A stretch of 41,588 bases of DNA, taken from Paraburkholderia piptadeniae (GTDB lineage Bacteria > Pseudomonadota > Gammaproteobacteria > Burkholderiales > Burkholderiaceae). Of this stretch, positions 14,678 through 24,216 are shown piece by piece. The translations under genes and the position numbers were made by a program. The stretch spans positions 7,097-48,684 of the forward strand of contig NZ_CYGY02000101.1 in the NCBI RefSeq assembly GCF_900007165.1, given 5' to 3'. The notes beneath the pieces were generated by a model, which saw only the letters and a program-made list of their open reading frames with translations, did no database searches and was not told the DNA's origin. The stretch's first letter is position 1, and the number at the start of each line of letters is the position of its first letter.

Positions 14678-16948
14678 TCAGTTGATATGGGCGATCGTCC
14701 CCTGGATCGTCACGCCCGAGCCGTCGAGCGTAATCGAGCCTCCACCCGTCGCCAAGACGATCTTCGTCGCGTTGACATTGACGTTGCAGCTGCCCTGGCC
14801 GTTGTCGATGTTCACCGTCGGCGCCTGAAGATTGGCCGTTGACTTGCCCGACAGATTGAGATCGTTCTCGCCATAGATCGAGACGCCTTGTGCATAGCCG
14901 GCGATACTCACGCCTTTGCCGTATCCGGCGATGCCGACGCCGCCGACCTGGCCCATGATGCCAACCCCGAGATCGCCCGCGCTTCCGCCAATGGAAACGC
15001 CGACGTTCTCCTTGTTGATCGATACGCCGCTCTGTCCGGCACCCATATCGATGTAATTGCCCGCACCCATCGATGCGACCTTGGCAACGTCGACGGAATA
15101 GTTCCCTGTATTGACTTTCGTCGCATACGACCCTGTGCCGACGACGTGCGTGCTGTTCCCCTCGACGAAAACATCATGCTTGCCGCTCACCACCGCGAGG
15201 CTGTGATTGCCTTTCGTAACGGTATGCGCGCTGTCTCCGTCGACAGACACGCTGCGATTTCCAGTCACCCCATGCGTCTCATTCCCCCCGATCTGCGCGA
15301 TCCGATGCTGCCCGATGTTCACCGTCTCGTTCTGCCCGACGCTGCGTTGCCGGTTGTTCTTCACCTGCATCGTCTCGTCGTTGCCGACCGCATGGGTGTG
15401 GTTGTGCCCGACCGACAGCGAATGATCGAGCTCCGTCTCCGCGTCGAAATTGCGTTCCGCGTGCATCCACAGCTGCTCGGCGCCCTTGCGATCTTCGAAA
15501 CGCAGCGCATTCGCGTGCTCGGTCGTCCCACCGGGCGACGAGCGCGAGAGCAACCCGCTCTGCGTCGCGCTCGCGGGCAGCCCCCATGGCGGCATCCGGT
15601 CGGCGTTGTAGACGCGGCCCGTGACGATCGGATGATCGGGATCGCCATTCAGAAAATCGACGATCACTTCATCGCCCACGCGCGGCACCTGAATCCCGCC
15701 GAAGCCCCCACCCGCCCATGGCGTCGAGACACGCACCCAGCACGAGGTGTTTTCGTCCCCGCGTCCATAGCGGTCCCAATGGAACTGGAGCTTCACGCGC
15801 CCATACTGGTCAGTCCAGATTTCCTCGCCTTGCGGCCCCGTCACGACGGCCGTCTGCGGGCCGCTCGTGTGCGGCCGCGGCGTCGTGCGCCGCGACCGGT
15901 ACGGCAGGCTCGACGGCTGCGCGAACAGTTGCGTGTCGTGCCGCACCTCGTCGCCGTCATGGCTCGCATAGGCGTTTTCTTCGAAGCGATACTCGCAGCG
16001 CGCGATCAGATACTCGCGGTTCTGATCGTCGCGCGGACAGTTCTTCAGCGTGAAGAGATAGCCCGGCGCGGCACCGCGTATATCGGTGTGCCCCGTTGCG
16101 CGCTCGTGCTCCGCCTGCAGTTCTTCAAGCCGCACACGGTTGCAGCGCTCGCCATGCGCGTCGTCGCGATAGCCGCCAGGCCATTCGTAGACGGCGAGGC
16201 TGTCGTGATCGTGCCCGCGTGGATCGGCCCGCCGCACGGAGAGATCGGCGCGCGGCTTCGTGAAATCGTAGTCGCTGGCCTCATGCCGGCCCGGATTCAG
16301 TTCCTTGGCAGGCACCCAGCCGTCGATATGCTCTTCGTCGGCAATCGTCGTGCGGTCCCGTCCGATGTAGGGGATCGTCGCGTAGCCCGGCAACGCACGA
16401 TGCGAGGCCATCGCGTCGCACAGCACCAGCGTATGCTTGCCGGAGGCATGCTCGAAGTAGTAGTAGATGCCTTCCTGCTCGATCAGCCGAGACACGAAGT
16501 CCGCGTCGGTTTCGTTGTACTGCACGCAGTATTCACGTGGCGCGTATTGGTCGCTCAACCGGCTCTCGATCTGAAACCCATAAGGCGCGAGCGTTTCCTG
16601 CACGATCTCGGGCACGCTGCGCATCTGGAAGATGCGGCAATCGGCGCGGCGCGTCGCGAGCCACAGCCAAGGCCGCACGACGAGCTCATAACAGTAGTGA
16701 CGCGCGGCATCGCGCCCGGCCAGCGCTGCGCGCGCCACAAGGCCGTTCAGGTAGCGGGTCGCGCCTGCCTGCTGCTCGATACGCACCGTAACCGACTGCC
16801 CGAGCAACGCATGCAGCGACAGGCTGTGGCTGTCAGCGAGCGCCTCGATGCGGAACTCGAACATCCGGCCGAGTTCCTCTTCGCCGCTCAGGCGACGGAA
16901 CTTCAGGTTGTCGCCGAGCGGACTGTCCAATGTGAATATGCGTGACAC
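14678..16948 (-). CDS. vgrG: T6SS spike protein VgrG (TssI) with extended glycine-rich needle
   Basis: 756 residues, GTG start with GGGAGAGG upstream. The N-terminal gp27-like part begins MSRIFTLDSPLGDNLKFRRL and continues through YCVQYNETDADFVSRLIEQE. The gp5-like OB region follows (WTDQYGRVKLQFHWDR, SCWVRVSTPWAGGGFGGIQV, GDPDHPIVTGRVYN). After this comes a beta-helical needle: GNDET/VGQNETVNIG/GGNETHGVTG repeats, then a GVSI/GVGI repeat block unlike the first, ending in the common tail VLATGGGSITLDGSGVTIQG. The trimer forms the puncturing tip and carries the PAAR-Rhs protein. No separate C-terminal enzymatic domain is seen. It is 15 bases from tssG. Confidence 0.95.
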   Translation of the reverse strand: MSRIFTLDSPLGDNLKFRRLSGEEELGRMFEFRIEALADSHSLSLHALLGQSVTVRIEQQAGATRYLNGLVARAALAGRDAARHYCYELVVRPWLWLATRRADCRIFQMRSVPEIVQETLAPYGFQIESRLSDQYAPREYCVQYNETDADFVSRLIEQEGIYYYFEHASGKHTLVLCDAMASHRALPGYATIPYIGRDRTTIADEEHIDGWVPAKELNPGRHEASDYDFTKPRADLSVRRADPRGHDHDSLAVYEWPGGYRDDAHGERCNRVRLEELQAEHERATGHTDIRGAAPGYLFTLKNCPRDDQNREYLIARCEYRFEENAYASHDGDEVRHDTQLFAQPSSLPYRSRRTTPRPHTSGPQTAVVTGPQGEEIWTDQYGRVKLQFHWDRYGRGDENTSCWVRVSTPWAGGGFGGIQVPRVGDEVIVDFLNGDPDHPIVTGRVYNADRMPPWGLPASATQSGLLSRSSPGGTTEHANALRFEDRKGAEQLWMHAERNFDAETELDHSLSVGHNHTHAVGNDETMQVKNNRQRSVGQNETVNIGQHRIAQIGGNETHGVTGNRSVSVDGDSAHTVTKGNHSLAVVSGKHDVFVEGNSTHVVGTGSYATKVNTGNYSVDVAKVASMGAGNYIDMGAGQSGVSINKENVGVSIGGSAGDLGVGIMGQVGGVGIAGYGKGVSIAGYAQGVSIYGENDLNLSGKSTANLQAPTVNIDNGQGSCNVNVNATKIVLATGGGSITLDGSGVTIQGTIAHIN

Positions 16949-16963
16949 GAAAGCCTCTCCCGA

Positions 16964-18055
16964 TCAGGACCGCGCATGGGCTGGCAGATACGGCACACGG
17001 CGACGGTCGCATTCGATGATGGCGTGGTCGATCACGACGTCGCCGGCAGGCGCCGTGTCGCGTCGCGTCCCAAGCCACGTGCTGCGGCCGATTCCCTCGC
17101 GTGCGCCGAGTGTCAGGGCGGGCACCTGGGTCGCCGCCAGTTCGAGCCGCAGCTCCCACGCGAACTCGCTGCCGATGTATTCGCGCACCCAGCGCGCGAC
17201 CTGCCGTGCATTCGCGCCTTCGGGCAAGAACGTGCGATAGATATCGAGGGGCATCGGACCCAGTACGATCTGAAAGCGCGACTGGCCGTCGCGCACGGCG
17301 CGGCCCAGCACGGCGCCCTCGCCGAGCCGCTGCGTCGGGTGCGTGGCATGCAGCGTGGTGCGCAGCGGCGCATCGATCAGCATCCAATGCACCTTGTGCT
17401 CGACGATACGTGCGGACACGCCGAACTCGCGGCGCAGGAACTGCACGAGCCCTTCGGGGTTGCGTGTCTGCCGCATCCAGTGCCCCGCGTGAAAACACTG
17501 CGCGTGAGCCGGGCCGCGGCTTCCCGGCGTGCCGCTCGCTCGTCCCATCAGACTCGCCACGTAGCCGTCGAAGCGCGATGCGCCGGGCCGGTCATGACCG
17601 GCGACGGGCTGCGCATCGGCCCATGCGCGATAGAACAACAGGATCAACCGATGATGAAACCAGTCCGCGAACGCCCTCATTGCGCGATCGCCATAGGCAT
17701 GCGCGCGTTCATGCGCATATTCCGTCAGATGATGCGGCAGCGGTCCGTTCGGCCCGAACAGCCCAAAGCCGTGGATCGTCACGCGTGGCACCTCATCCTC
17801 ATCACGCACGTCGGCAAGCATCGATGCAGCAAATGCAAGCGATGGTTCCTCTCCGAGCCGCACGGGCTCGTCGCCCGGATGCGCTGCACGTCCGAGCGCG
17901 ACCGCGCCGGAAAGCGCATCGAGCCAGCGCAACGCATCGAACAGATCGTGATGCGCGGGCGCGGCACGCAGCCGGTTCCAAAGCACATCACGTCGTGCAT
18001 GCGTTCGCGCATCGCGTGGGGCGGCCAGATTCAACGGCGGTTCGCGGCGTGTCAT
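16964..18055 (-). CDS. tssG: T6SS baseplate subunit TssG
   Basis: 363 residues, start ATG 18055 overlapping the tssF stop (ATGA). TssG signatures include the N-terminal FDALRWLDAL, then FGLFGPNGPLPHHLTEYAHE, FHHRLILLFYRAWADAQP and the later GPMPLDIYRTFLPEGANA. With TssE, TssF and TssK it forms the wedge of the baseplate around VgrG. The much longer frame starting at 18457 is an artefact read through tssF. In many T6SS operons clpV follows here; in this one vgrG follows directly. Confidence 0.95.
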   Translation of the reverse strand: MTRREPPLNLAAPRDARTHARRDVLWNRLRAAPAHHDLFDALRWLDALSGAVALGRAAHPGDEPVRLGEEPSLAFAASMLADVRDEDEVPRVTIHGFGLFGPNGPLPHHLTEYAHERAHAYGDRAMRAFADWFHHRLILLFYRAWADAQPVAGHDRPGASRFDGYVASLMGRASGTPGSRGPAHAQCFHAGHWMRQTRNPEGLVQFLRREFGVSARIVEHKVHWMLIDAPLRTTLHATHPTQRLGEGAVLGRAVRDGQSRFQIVLGPMPLDIYRTFLPEGANARQVARWVREYIGSEFAWELRLELAATQVPALTLGAREGIGRSTWLGTRRDTAPAGDVVIDHAIIECDRRRVPYLPAHARS

Positions 18056-19917
18056 ATCGATGGCCTTCGCCCGACACGCGCGGGCCATTGCGCCAGTTCG
18101 CCCCGTTGCGACGAATGCAGCGCGAACTCCGTAAAAGCGTTGATCGACGCATGTCGCGCAAAGAACTGCTCGAGCACGGCACCCAGCATGTACGGGCTTT
18201 CCCCGGCGAACGCATGATCGTCCACCGTGAGCGTCACGCGCACGCCGCGGCCGAACACGACTGGACCGCGTTCCGGCAGGCGCCGGTAGACGGGCTCGCA
18301 CGCGAGCCGCCGCAGCGCGCGAGCCTGCCTGCGCATCGCTGCATCGCCGTGCTGCGCGTAGAGCGCCAGCAGCTCGCGCAACCCGCGCGCGCCGTCTTCG
18401 TCGTCGATACGCGCGAGTGGCTGGTAGTTCAACCCAAGATGGCTGATCAGCCGCCACACGGCGGCATCATGCGCGAGTGGCGGCTGCGGACGCGAAGGCC
18501 CACGCAGCACCTTGGCGCGCGCGATGGGCGCTGAAATTTTCGGCGTGAAATCACTCGTGCCTCCAAGCGGAAGCAGCAGCGGCAAGTCGCGGTTCGTGCA
18601 CAGCGTATCGGCCGACAGATGCCTCACGCGCTCGTCGAATGGCGCCTGCTTGCGATCGACGAGCGAGACGAACACTTCGGTTCCTGCATAGCTTGTTCGC
18701 GCGCCGTTGGCCCGCATCTGCGCCGATGCGACGCGCGGTTCGCGACGCATCGAGTAGTAGGCGGCACTGTCGCCGTCGTAGCCGCCAAACGATGCGTAGA
18801 ACTGGCTGAACTCGCAATCGCCTGCATCGCCCGTCCGATGCCCGGTGACACGCGTCACCGCATAGATTTCGTGATCGAGGGGTCGCGAGCGGTCTGCCAC
18901 GAGATGATATTCGTGCGTGCGCGGTGTCACCGGAATGCGGTCGGTGCGCTTCGGAAAGAGATTGATGGCGGGCGTGCAATTGAGCGCGAAATCGCGCATA
19001 TCGACCCTTGCCGCGAGCGCCGCATCGTCGCGATCGAACAGCAGCGTCAATTCGAACGCGTCGCGATCACATTGCGCGAGCGCGCGGTGTAACCCGCTCA
19101 CGCTGAAGAACAGGCACCGTGCAGGAAACGCAAAGTATTCCTGCAACAGCCGGTAGCCTTCGAACGTCCGTCCATCATTCGGCAGCATCGCTTGCGACGG
19201 ACTGAAGCCCTCGTGGGCGACTGCATCCGCATCGAGCATGACCGCGCGCGAGCGGTCGCCCGGCGCATGGACGAGCACGCCCGCGACGTGACGGGTCACC
19301 AGTTCGAGCAGCTTCGCCGCCTGAGACTCGGGCCCCGACAGGTGGAAGGTCAACCGATCGAGGGGCAACTCGTTCGCGAGCGCACCGCCCGTCACGTCGA
19401 TCCGGATGCGCAACGCTGCGCTCGCGCGCGTACGCAGCGAATTGTCCACGGGCAGATCGACGGGCACACCCGTCCTCTCGACCGCGCCTATCGCGATCGG
19501 CCACAGCACGAGGTCATGCGCGGTGCGGAACTCGCAGGGCGTCAGTTCGCCGCTCGCCAGCTTTGCCTGCAACGTCGTGCCCGCCGGCATGGCAAAGCCG
19601 CGCGCGAGGCTGCCTTCGTTCAGCTCGGGTGTGATCTGCACGATTGCCATGGCCGGCATCGGCGCGAGCGCGTTGGGATAGACCACTTCGAGCAGGCGCT
19701 GCGAAAAGCGCGGAAACTCCGCGTCCATCTTCATCTGCACGCGCGCCGTCAGGAAGCAGAAGCCTTCGAGCAGCCGTTCGACGTATGGGTCAGCCACATC
19801 GATGCCATGCATTCCGAGCCGTCCCGCAATCTTCGGGAACTGCTGCGCGAACTCGCCGCCGAGATGCCGCATGTAGCTCAGCTCGCGGTTGTAGTAGTCG
19901 AGAAACCGCTCATCCAT
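18052..19917 (-). CDS. tssF: T6SS baseplate subunit TssF
   Basis: 621 residues beginning MDERFLDYYNRELSYMRHLG, the standard TssF opening, followed by GEFAQQFPKIAGRLGMHG and DPYVERLLEGFCFLTARVQM. The full family length (about 580-630) is present without interruption. TssF forms the main wedge scaffold with TssG and contacts TssE and TssK. Start ATG 19917 overlaps the end of tssE by 8 bases, and its stop overlaps the tssG start by four, so expression of the three is coupled. Confidence 0.96.
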   Translation of the reverse strand: MDERFLDYYNRELSYMRHLGGEFAQQFPKIAGRLGMHGIDVADPYVERLLEGFCFLTARVQMKMDAEFPRFSQRLLEVVYPNALAPMPAMAIVQITPELNEGSLARGFAMPAGTTLQAKLASGELTPCEFRTAHDLVLWPIAIGAVERTGVPVDLPVDNSLRTRASAALRIRIDVTGGALANELPLDRLTFHLSGPESQAAKLLELVTRHVAGVLVHAPGDRSRAVMLDADAVAHEGFSPSQAMLPNDGRTFEGYRLLQEYFAFPARCLFFSVSGLHRALAQCDRDAFELTLLFDRDDAALAARVDMRDFALNCTPAINLFPKRTDRIPVTPRTHEYHLVADRSRPLDHEIYAVTRVTGHRTGDAGDCEFSQFYASFGGYDGDSAAYYSMRREPRVASAQMRANGARTSYAGTEVFVSLVDRKQAPFDERVRHLSADTLCTNRDLPLLLPLGGTSDFTPKISAPIARAKVLRGPSRPQPPLAHDAAVWRLISHLGLNYQPLARIDDEDGARGLRELLALYAQHGDAAMRRQARALRRLACEPVYRRLPERGPVVFGRGVRVTLTVDDHAFAGESPYMLGAVLEQFFARHASINAFTEFALHSSQRGELAQWPARVGRRPSI

Positions 19918-20473
19918 GCGCCACGCTCCCGCGTTCGCGCAGCGACACGACGCCCGATTCGAGATCGAGATCCGACAGCAGAAGAATCTCGAGCGGATAC
20001 GGTACCGACCAGAGCGTCGCGTGAATCTCGAGCGTCAGCCGGTTCTGGTGATGCATCGCACGCGGGTCCGTGACGCATCGCACGTCGATGCTGCCGGGCA
20101 AGAAGCGCGGCTCGAAGCGCACGATCGCCTCGCGAACCCACGCTTCGAGGCCGGCGAGATCGATGCCGGACATGTGCATGCCCGCCAGCGCCCGCATGCC
20201 GTAGTTGATCACCGAGTTCGCCGCCTCGGGATGCGCGGCGCCATCGATCGCATCCTGGAGATTCGCGCAGTTGAAGAGCCAGCCGAGATCGCGCAGCACG
20301 GCAGCGCGCAACCTCCGTTCGTCGATCCATCGCGCAGGCGGTGCTTCCGCGCGCTCGTGCGGCGCGGCGTCGGTGAGCCTGTCGAGCAACGCGGGCTGTA
20401 GCCTGTCGCGCGCGCCCCGCCGTCCCCGCTCGAACGCGGACACGGGTGGTCCGTCATCTGTTTCGCTGATCAT
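19910..20473 (-). CDS. tssE: T6SS baseplate protein TssE (gp25-like)
   Basis: 187 residues with the gpW/gp25 lysozyme-like fold region: AVLRDLGWLFNCANLQDA, NSVINYGMRALAGM and the C-terminal NRLTLEIHATLWSVPYPLEI. TssE joins the sheath to the baseplate wedge. The N-terminus (about 40 residues, MISETDDGPPVSAFERGRRG) is basic, as common in TssE. The ATG at 20473 has GGAGAG upstream, and the gene starts 12 bases after hcp ends. Apparently intact. Confidence 0.94.
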   Translation of the reverse strand: MISETDDGPPVSAFERGRRGARDRLQPALLDRLTDAAPHERAEAPPARWIDERRLRAAVLRDLGWLFNCANLQDAIDGAAHPEAANSVINYGMRALAGMHMSGIDLAGLEAWVREAIVRFEPRFLPGSIDVRCVTDPRAMHHQNRLTLEIHATLWSVPYPLEILLLSDLDLESGVVSLRERGSVAHG

Positions 20474-20485
20474 TGCGCTCTCCGC

Positions 20486-20977
20486 CTACATTTCCTTGTT
20501 CTTCTTGATGTCCCAGCCCATCGTCACCTCCGCGCCCTTGCCACCGTTGGCGTTCTGCTCCCAGTACTGCTTCTTCACGCGCGCGGCCTGGAACGCGTAG
20601 TTCATCAGCAGCCTGTCGGCCGTATCGCCGGGATCGGTGCCTGCGACCTGCGCTGACGTGACGAGCACCTCTTCGAGCGTCACGCGCGAAAACTCGATCT
20701 GCGTGCCGCCCGTCTTGCATGACGAGATCTCAACCTTGTCGAGATGCTTGCCGCTCGCGCAGCACTTGAGTATCGCGGGCGCCGCCTTGTCCATGTAGGC
20801 GACCACGACGAGGTCGCTGAAGCTCGCCTTGCCCGTGCCGCCTCCACCGCCTACGGCCATCGCGGCAGGCTGGCTCGCCCCCCACGAGAACGACTGGATA
20901 TCGCTCCATCCCTGATGCTGGTCGTCCGCCGATTCGCCCGTCGTGCCGTCGACCTTCATGAACATTGCCACTGCCAT
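20486..20977 (-). CDS. hcp: T6SS tube protein Hcp (TssD)
   Basis: 163 residues with family markers: MFMKVDGTTGESADDQHQGW near the start, IQSFSWGASQ, and DLVVVAYMDKAAPAILKCCASGK mid-protein, ending in a YWEQNANGGKGAEVTMGWDI beta segment. Hexamers stack to form the ejected inner tube. A very strong ribosome site (GGAGGAAGG) lies just before the ATG, which fits the high copy number Hcp needs. It is placed between tssC and tssE. No C-terminal toxin extension is present. Confidence 0.97.
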   Translation of the reverse strand: MAVAMFMKVDGTTGESADDQHQGWSDIQSFSWGASQPAAMAVGGGGGTGKASFSDLVVVAYMDKAAPAILKCCASGKHLDKVEISSCKTGGTQIEFSRVTLEEVLVTSAQVAGTDPGDTADRLLMNYAFQAARVKKQYWEQNANGGKGAEVTMGWDIKKNKEM

Positions 20978-21010
20978 GCCTTCCTCCGTTTTGAATTGAT
21001 CGCCTTTGCA

Positions 21011-22510
21011 TCAGCGGTCGGCCGTCTTGACGGACGGCAGCTTCGCGACGAGCCGCAACGACACTGTCAGCCCTTCGAGCTGATAGTGCGGACGCAGAAA
21101 GAACTTCGCCGCGTAGTAACCGGGGTTGTCCTCGATTTCGTCGACGACGACCTGCGCCGCGGCAAGCGGCTTGCGCGCCTTGTTCTCTTGCGATGAATTG
21201 ACAGGATCGCCGTCGACGTAATTCATGATCCAGTCGTTCATCCATCGCTCCATGTCGTCGCGCTCATGGAATGAACCGATCTTGTCGCGCACGATGCATT
21301 TGAGGTAATGCGCGAAGCGGCAGCATGCGAACAGATACGGCAGGCGTCCTGAGAGCCGCGCGTTCGCGGTCGCATCCGGGTCGTGATATTCAGCGCTTCT
21401 GAAAAGCGACTGCGCGCCGATGAATGCCGCAACGTCGGTGTTCTTCCGGTGCACGAGCGGCATCAGTCCGTTTTTCGCGAGTTCCGCTTCACGCCGGTCG
21501 CTGATCGCGATTTCCGTCGGGCATTTCATGTCGATGCCACCGTCGTCGGTCGGAAACGTATGGCATGGCAGATTCTCGACGGTACCGCCCGATTCGACGC
21601 CGCGAATCGACGAACACCATCCGTAGAGCTTGAACGAACGGTTGATATTCGCGGCCATTGCATAGGCCGCATTCGCCCATGTATAGCGGTCGTGCTGCGC
21701 ACCCTCGGTGTCTTCCTCAAAGTCGAATTCGTCGACGGGATCGGTGCGCGCGCCATACGGCAGTCGCGCGAGAAAGCGAGGCATCGCGAGGCCGACGTAG
21801 CGTGCGTCGTCCGATTCGCGCAGACCGCGCCAGGTCGCATACTCGGTGTTCTGGAAGATCTTCGTCAGATCGCGTGGGTCCGACAGTTGCTGCCACGACT
21901 CCATCTGCATCAAACCAGGCGACACGCCGCTGATGAACGGCGCATGCGCGGCCGCCGCAATCTTCGAGAGCTCGCCCAGCATTTCGACGTCGGGCGGCGA
22001 ATGGTCGAAGTAATAGTCGCCGACGAGGCAGCCGAACGGTTCGCCACCCAGTTGACCGTACTCGTCCTCATAGACACGCTTGAATAGCGGGCTCTGGTCC
22101 CAGGCGACGCCCTTGTGACGCTTCAGCATTCGCGCGACTTCGCACTTGCTCGCGGACATGACGCGAACCTTCAGCAACTCGTCGGTCTCCGTGTGGTTCA
22201 CGAGATAGTGCAGCCCTCGCCAGGCGCCTTCGAGTCGCTGATACTCGGGATGGTGAAGAATTGCGTTGATCTGCTCGCTGAGCTTTTCGTCGATTGCGCC
22301 GATCAGTTGCGCGATCGCGTCGTATGCATCGGTGGACATCGTCACCGAATGCTCGAGCGCCTGATGCGCGAGCGTGCGCACCGCGCGCTGCACGGCGCCG
22401 CGCGCCTGTTCCGTCGTGGGCCGGATCTCTCTGTCGAGCAGCACCGCGAATCGCTCGTCCGTCAGCGTCGCTTCGACGACCTGCGTCGACGTCTGTGCAT
22501 CTCTATTCAT
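21011..22510 (-). CDS. tssC: T6SS contractile sheath large subunit TssC
   Basis: 499 residues. Characteristic segments: AIDEKLSEQINAILHHPEYQ, LEGAWRGLHYLVNHTETDEL, PFGCLVGDYYFDHSPPDVEM, FISGVSPGLMQMESWQQLSD and the C-terminal NPGYYAAKFFLRPHYQLEGL. It pairs with TssB in the sheath. Start ATG 22510 was chosen because it is preceded by AAGGAG and begins the conserved protein; the longer frame is an artefact. Overlaps the tssB stop by 8 bases. Confidence 0.97.
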   Translation of the reverse strand: MNRDAQTSTQVVEATLTDERFAVLLDREIRPTTEQARGAVQRAVRTLAHQALEHSVTMSTDAYDAIAQLIGAIDEKLSEQINAILHHPEYQRLEGAWRGLHYLVNHTETDELLKVRVMSASKCEVARMLKRHKGVAWDQSPLFKRVYEDEYGQLGGEPFGCLVGDYYFDHSPPDVEMLGELSKIAAAAHAPFISGVSPGLMQMESWQQLSDPRDLTKIFQNTEYATWRGLRESDDARYVGLAMPRFLARLPYGARTDPVDEFDFEEDTEGAQHDRYTWANAAYAMAANINRSFKLYGWCSSIRGVESGGTVENLPCHTFPTDDGGIDMKCPTEIAISDRREAELAKNGLMPLVHRKNTDVAAFIGAQSLFRSAEYHDPDATANARLSGRLPYLFACCRFAHYLKCIVRDKIGSFHERDDMERWMNDWIMNYVDGDPVNSSQENKARKPLAAAQVVVDEIEDNPGYYAAKFFLRPHYQLEGLTVSLRLVAKLPSVKTADR

Positions 22511-23042
22511 GGCTGTCTCCTTCGAGACGCGGCAGGTCGCCCGCATCCGTGCCCGCCAGCGCCGCGAGCAGATCGGGATTGGCGAGCGCACGCGCGATCA
22601 GTTCTTCCGCGCCACGTTTGCCGTCGATATACGACAGCAGGTTCGCGAGTTCCGTGCGCGCTTCGAGCAGCCGACGCAGCGGCTCCACGTTGCGCGCGAG
22701 CGCAGTTGGCCCGAAGTCGTCGATGCTCTGGAACGCGACATCGACCTTCAGTTGGCCGTCGCCGGAGAGCGTGTTATCCACTTCGAGCGACAACGCCGGC
22801 GCGAGCGCTTTCATGCGTTCGTCGAACGTGTCGATGTCGATTTCCATGAATCTGCGTTCCGCGAGATCCGGCAACGGCGTCGCGCGATGGCCCGTCAGAT
22901 CCGCGAGCACGCCCATCACGAACGGCAACTGCACCTTCTGCTGCGCGCCGTACAGCTCGACGTCGTATTCGATCTGAACGCGAGGCGCCCGATTGCGCGC
23001 GATCAGTTTTTGTCCACTCGATAAAGTATGCTGACGTGACAT
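22503..23042 (-). CDS. tssB: T6SS contractile sheath small subunit TssB
   Basis: 179 residues. Family markers: NRAPRVQIEYDVELYGAQQK, LPFVMGVLADLTGH, RRFMEIDIDTFDERMKALAP and the basic/acidic C-terminal helix that contacts TssC (ELANLLSYIDGKRGAEELIA). The start at 23042 has AGGAG about nine bases upstream; an ATG at 23063 would add seven residues with no ribosome site. Forms the contractile sheath with TssC. Confidence 0.96.
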   Translation of the reverse strand: MSRQHTLSSGQKLIARNRAPRVQIEYDVELYGAQQKVQLPFVMGVLADLTGHRATPLPDLAERRFMEIDIDTFDERMKALAPALSLEVDNTLSGDGQLKVDVAFQSIDDFGPTALARNVEPLRRLLEARTELANLLSYIDGKRGAEELIARALANPDLLAALAGTDAGDLPRLEGDSHE

Positions 23043-23132
23043 TCGCTCCTGCTCCTCGCGCACGACGCGTGCGCCGATCCTCGTTCAACGATGAAGGCGC
23101 GCTGACGTCCGCAGACGACGCGCGTCTCCCCT

Positions 23133-24188
23133 CTACGCGCTGCGGCCGTGACCGCTCAGCAGCTCGACCTGTTGCAGTCCTTCGGGCGCGATGTCCCTGA
23201 CGAGCTCGTAGAAATCGAGTGTCAGCAGACGCTGCACGCGGCGCAGCAGCAGTGGCGCCGGATGGCCCATTTCGTGATCGTCGAAATAGCGGCACATTTT
23301 TTCGAGCACCAGCGCGACGTCGCCGCGATTCATGAACTCCGCGTCGCGCCATGCATTGGCCTGTGCATCGGCCGCAGCGGAATAGCGCCTGTTGCTGCCG
23401 GAATTGCCTTCTGTTTCCGCGTTGCTGGCGGACGTCGCAACCTGCCCGCTTTCGGCGTCATCGGTGTCGGCGGGTGGCCTGGCAAGCCGTGCAGGCACTT
23501 CGTCGCGAATGCGCCGCAAGACCCGTTCGACGCGGCTTGGCTCGGGCATCCACTGCGGGCCGATGCGAGCCGTCACCGTCGCACGAATTGCGTCGAGACT
23601 GTCAAGTACGCCGCATACGACAGCCCACTCGTGAGCACATTCGCCGCACAAGCGCTGCATCTCATGCTTCAGTCGCTCGGCGCCGCCGGGATACCGGCTG
23701 GCGTCCGAAGGATGCCCGTCGAGCAGGTCTTCCGCGTCGCGCACCGTCAGGTTGTCCGCAAGCATCTGCTCCTGCGCCGCCCGTGCGCAAGCATGGCCGC
23801 CAACGATCCCGGCGAGCGCGTTCATCCGGGGTATCGGGTCGAGCTCGCCGTCAATGGCGGGCGCCGGATGCAGTTCGTCCCAGTAGTCTGCGAGCCAACG
23901 CTGAACGAGGGCGAGCCCATCCGCATAGCCGTCGAGTCCGCGTCGCGCGATCCACGCGCGCACCAGCGGTGCCGCGATGCGCAGGTCCCGCGTGCGCCTG
24001 AGCAGTGACTGCGCGGCGCGTTCCACTTCGGCCCAATCGGGTGTCTGTTCCGCAATCACCGCCGCGCCGTACTGCTGTTCGGGCCGTCCCGCCGCGCATT
24101 GCTGCAGCAGCAGGAAGTCTGCGTCGTATTCGAGATCGGGCCCGCATCGGGAATCGGCATCGACGGGAGCAAGAAAGCGTTCGATCAT
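23133..24188 (-). CDS. tssA: T6SS protein TssA (ImpA N-terminal domain)
   Basis: 351 residues. The N-terminal ImpA region is clear: MIERFLAPVDADSRCGPDLE, DADFLLLQQCAAGRPEQQYG, TPDWAEVERAAQSLLRRTRD and VQRWLADYWDELHPAPAIDG. The C-terminal region has a MNRGDVALVLEKMCRYFDDH segment and LLLRRVQRLLTLDFYELVRD, typical of short TssA proteins. It helps start and coordinate sheath and tube assembly at the baseplate. A 90-base gap separates it from tssB, the second largest gap in the operon core. No special signal is seen in that gap. Confidence 0.93.
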   Translation of the reverse strand: MIERFLAPVDADSRCGPDLEYDADFLLLQQCAAGRPEQQYGAAVIAEQTPDWAEVERAAQSLLRRTRDLRIAAPLVRAWIARRGLDGYADGLALVQRWLADYWDELHPAPAIDGELDPIPRMNALAGIVGGHACARAAQEQMLADNLTVRDAEDLLDGHPSDASRYPGGAERLKHEMQRLCGECAHEWAVVCGVLDSLDAIRATVTARIGPQWMPEPSRVERVLRRIRDEVPARLARPPADTDDAESGQVATSASNAETEGNSGSNRRYSAAADAQANAWRDAEFMNRGDVALVLEKMCRYFDDHEMGHPAPLLLRRVQRLLTLDFYELVRDIAPEGLQQVELLSGHGRSA

Positions 24189-24216
24189 GGCAGTGATGTC
24201 CTTGTGGCAAACGCGC

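Noticed and set aside
14888..16945. 685-residue plus-strand frame opposite vgrG
   Set aside because: Antisense shadow of vgrG; no start signal or domain.
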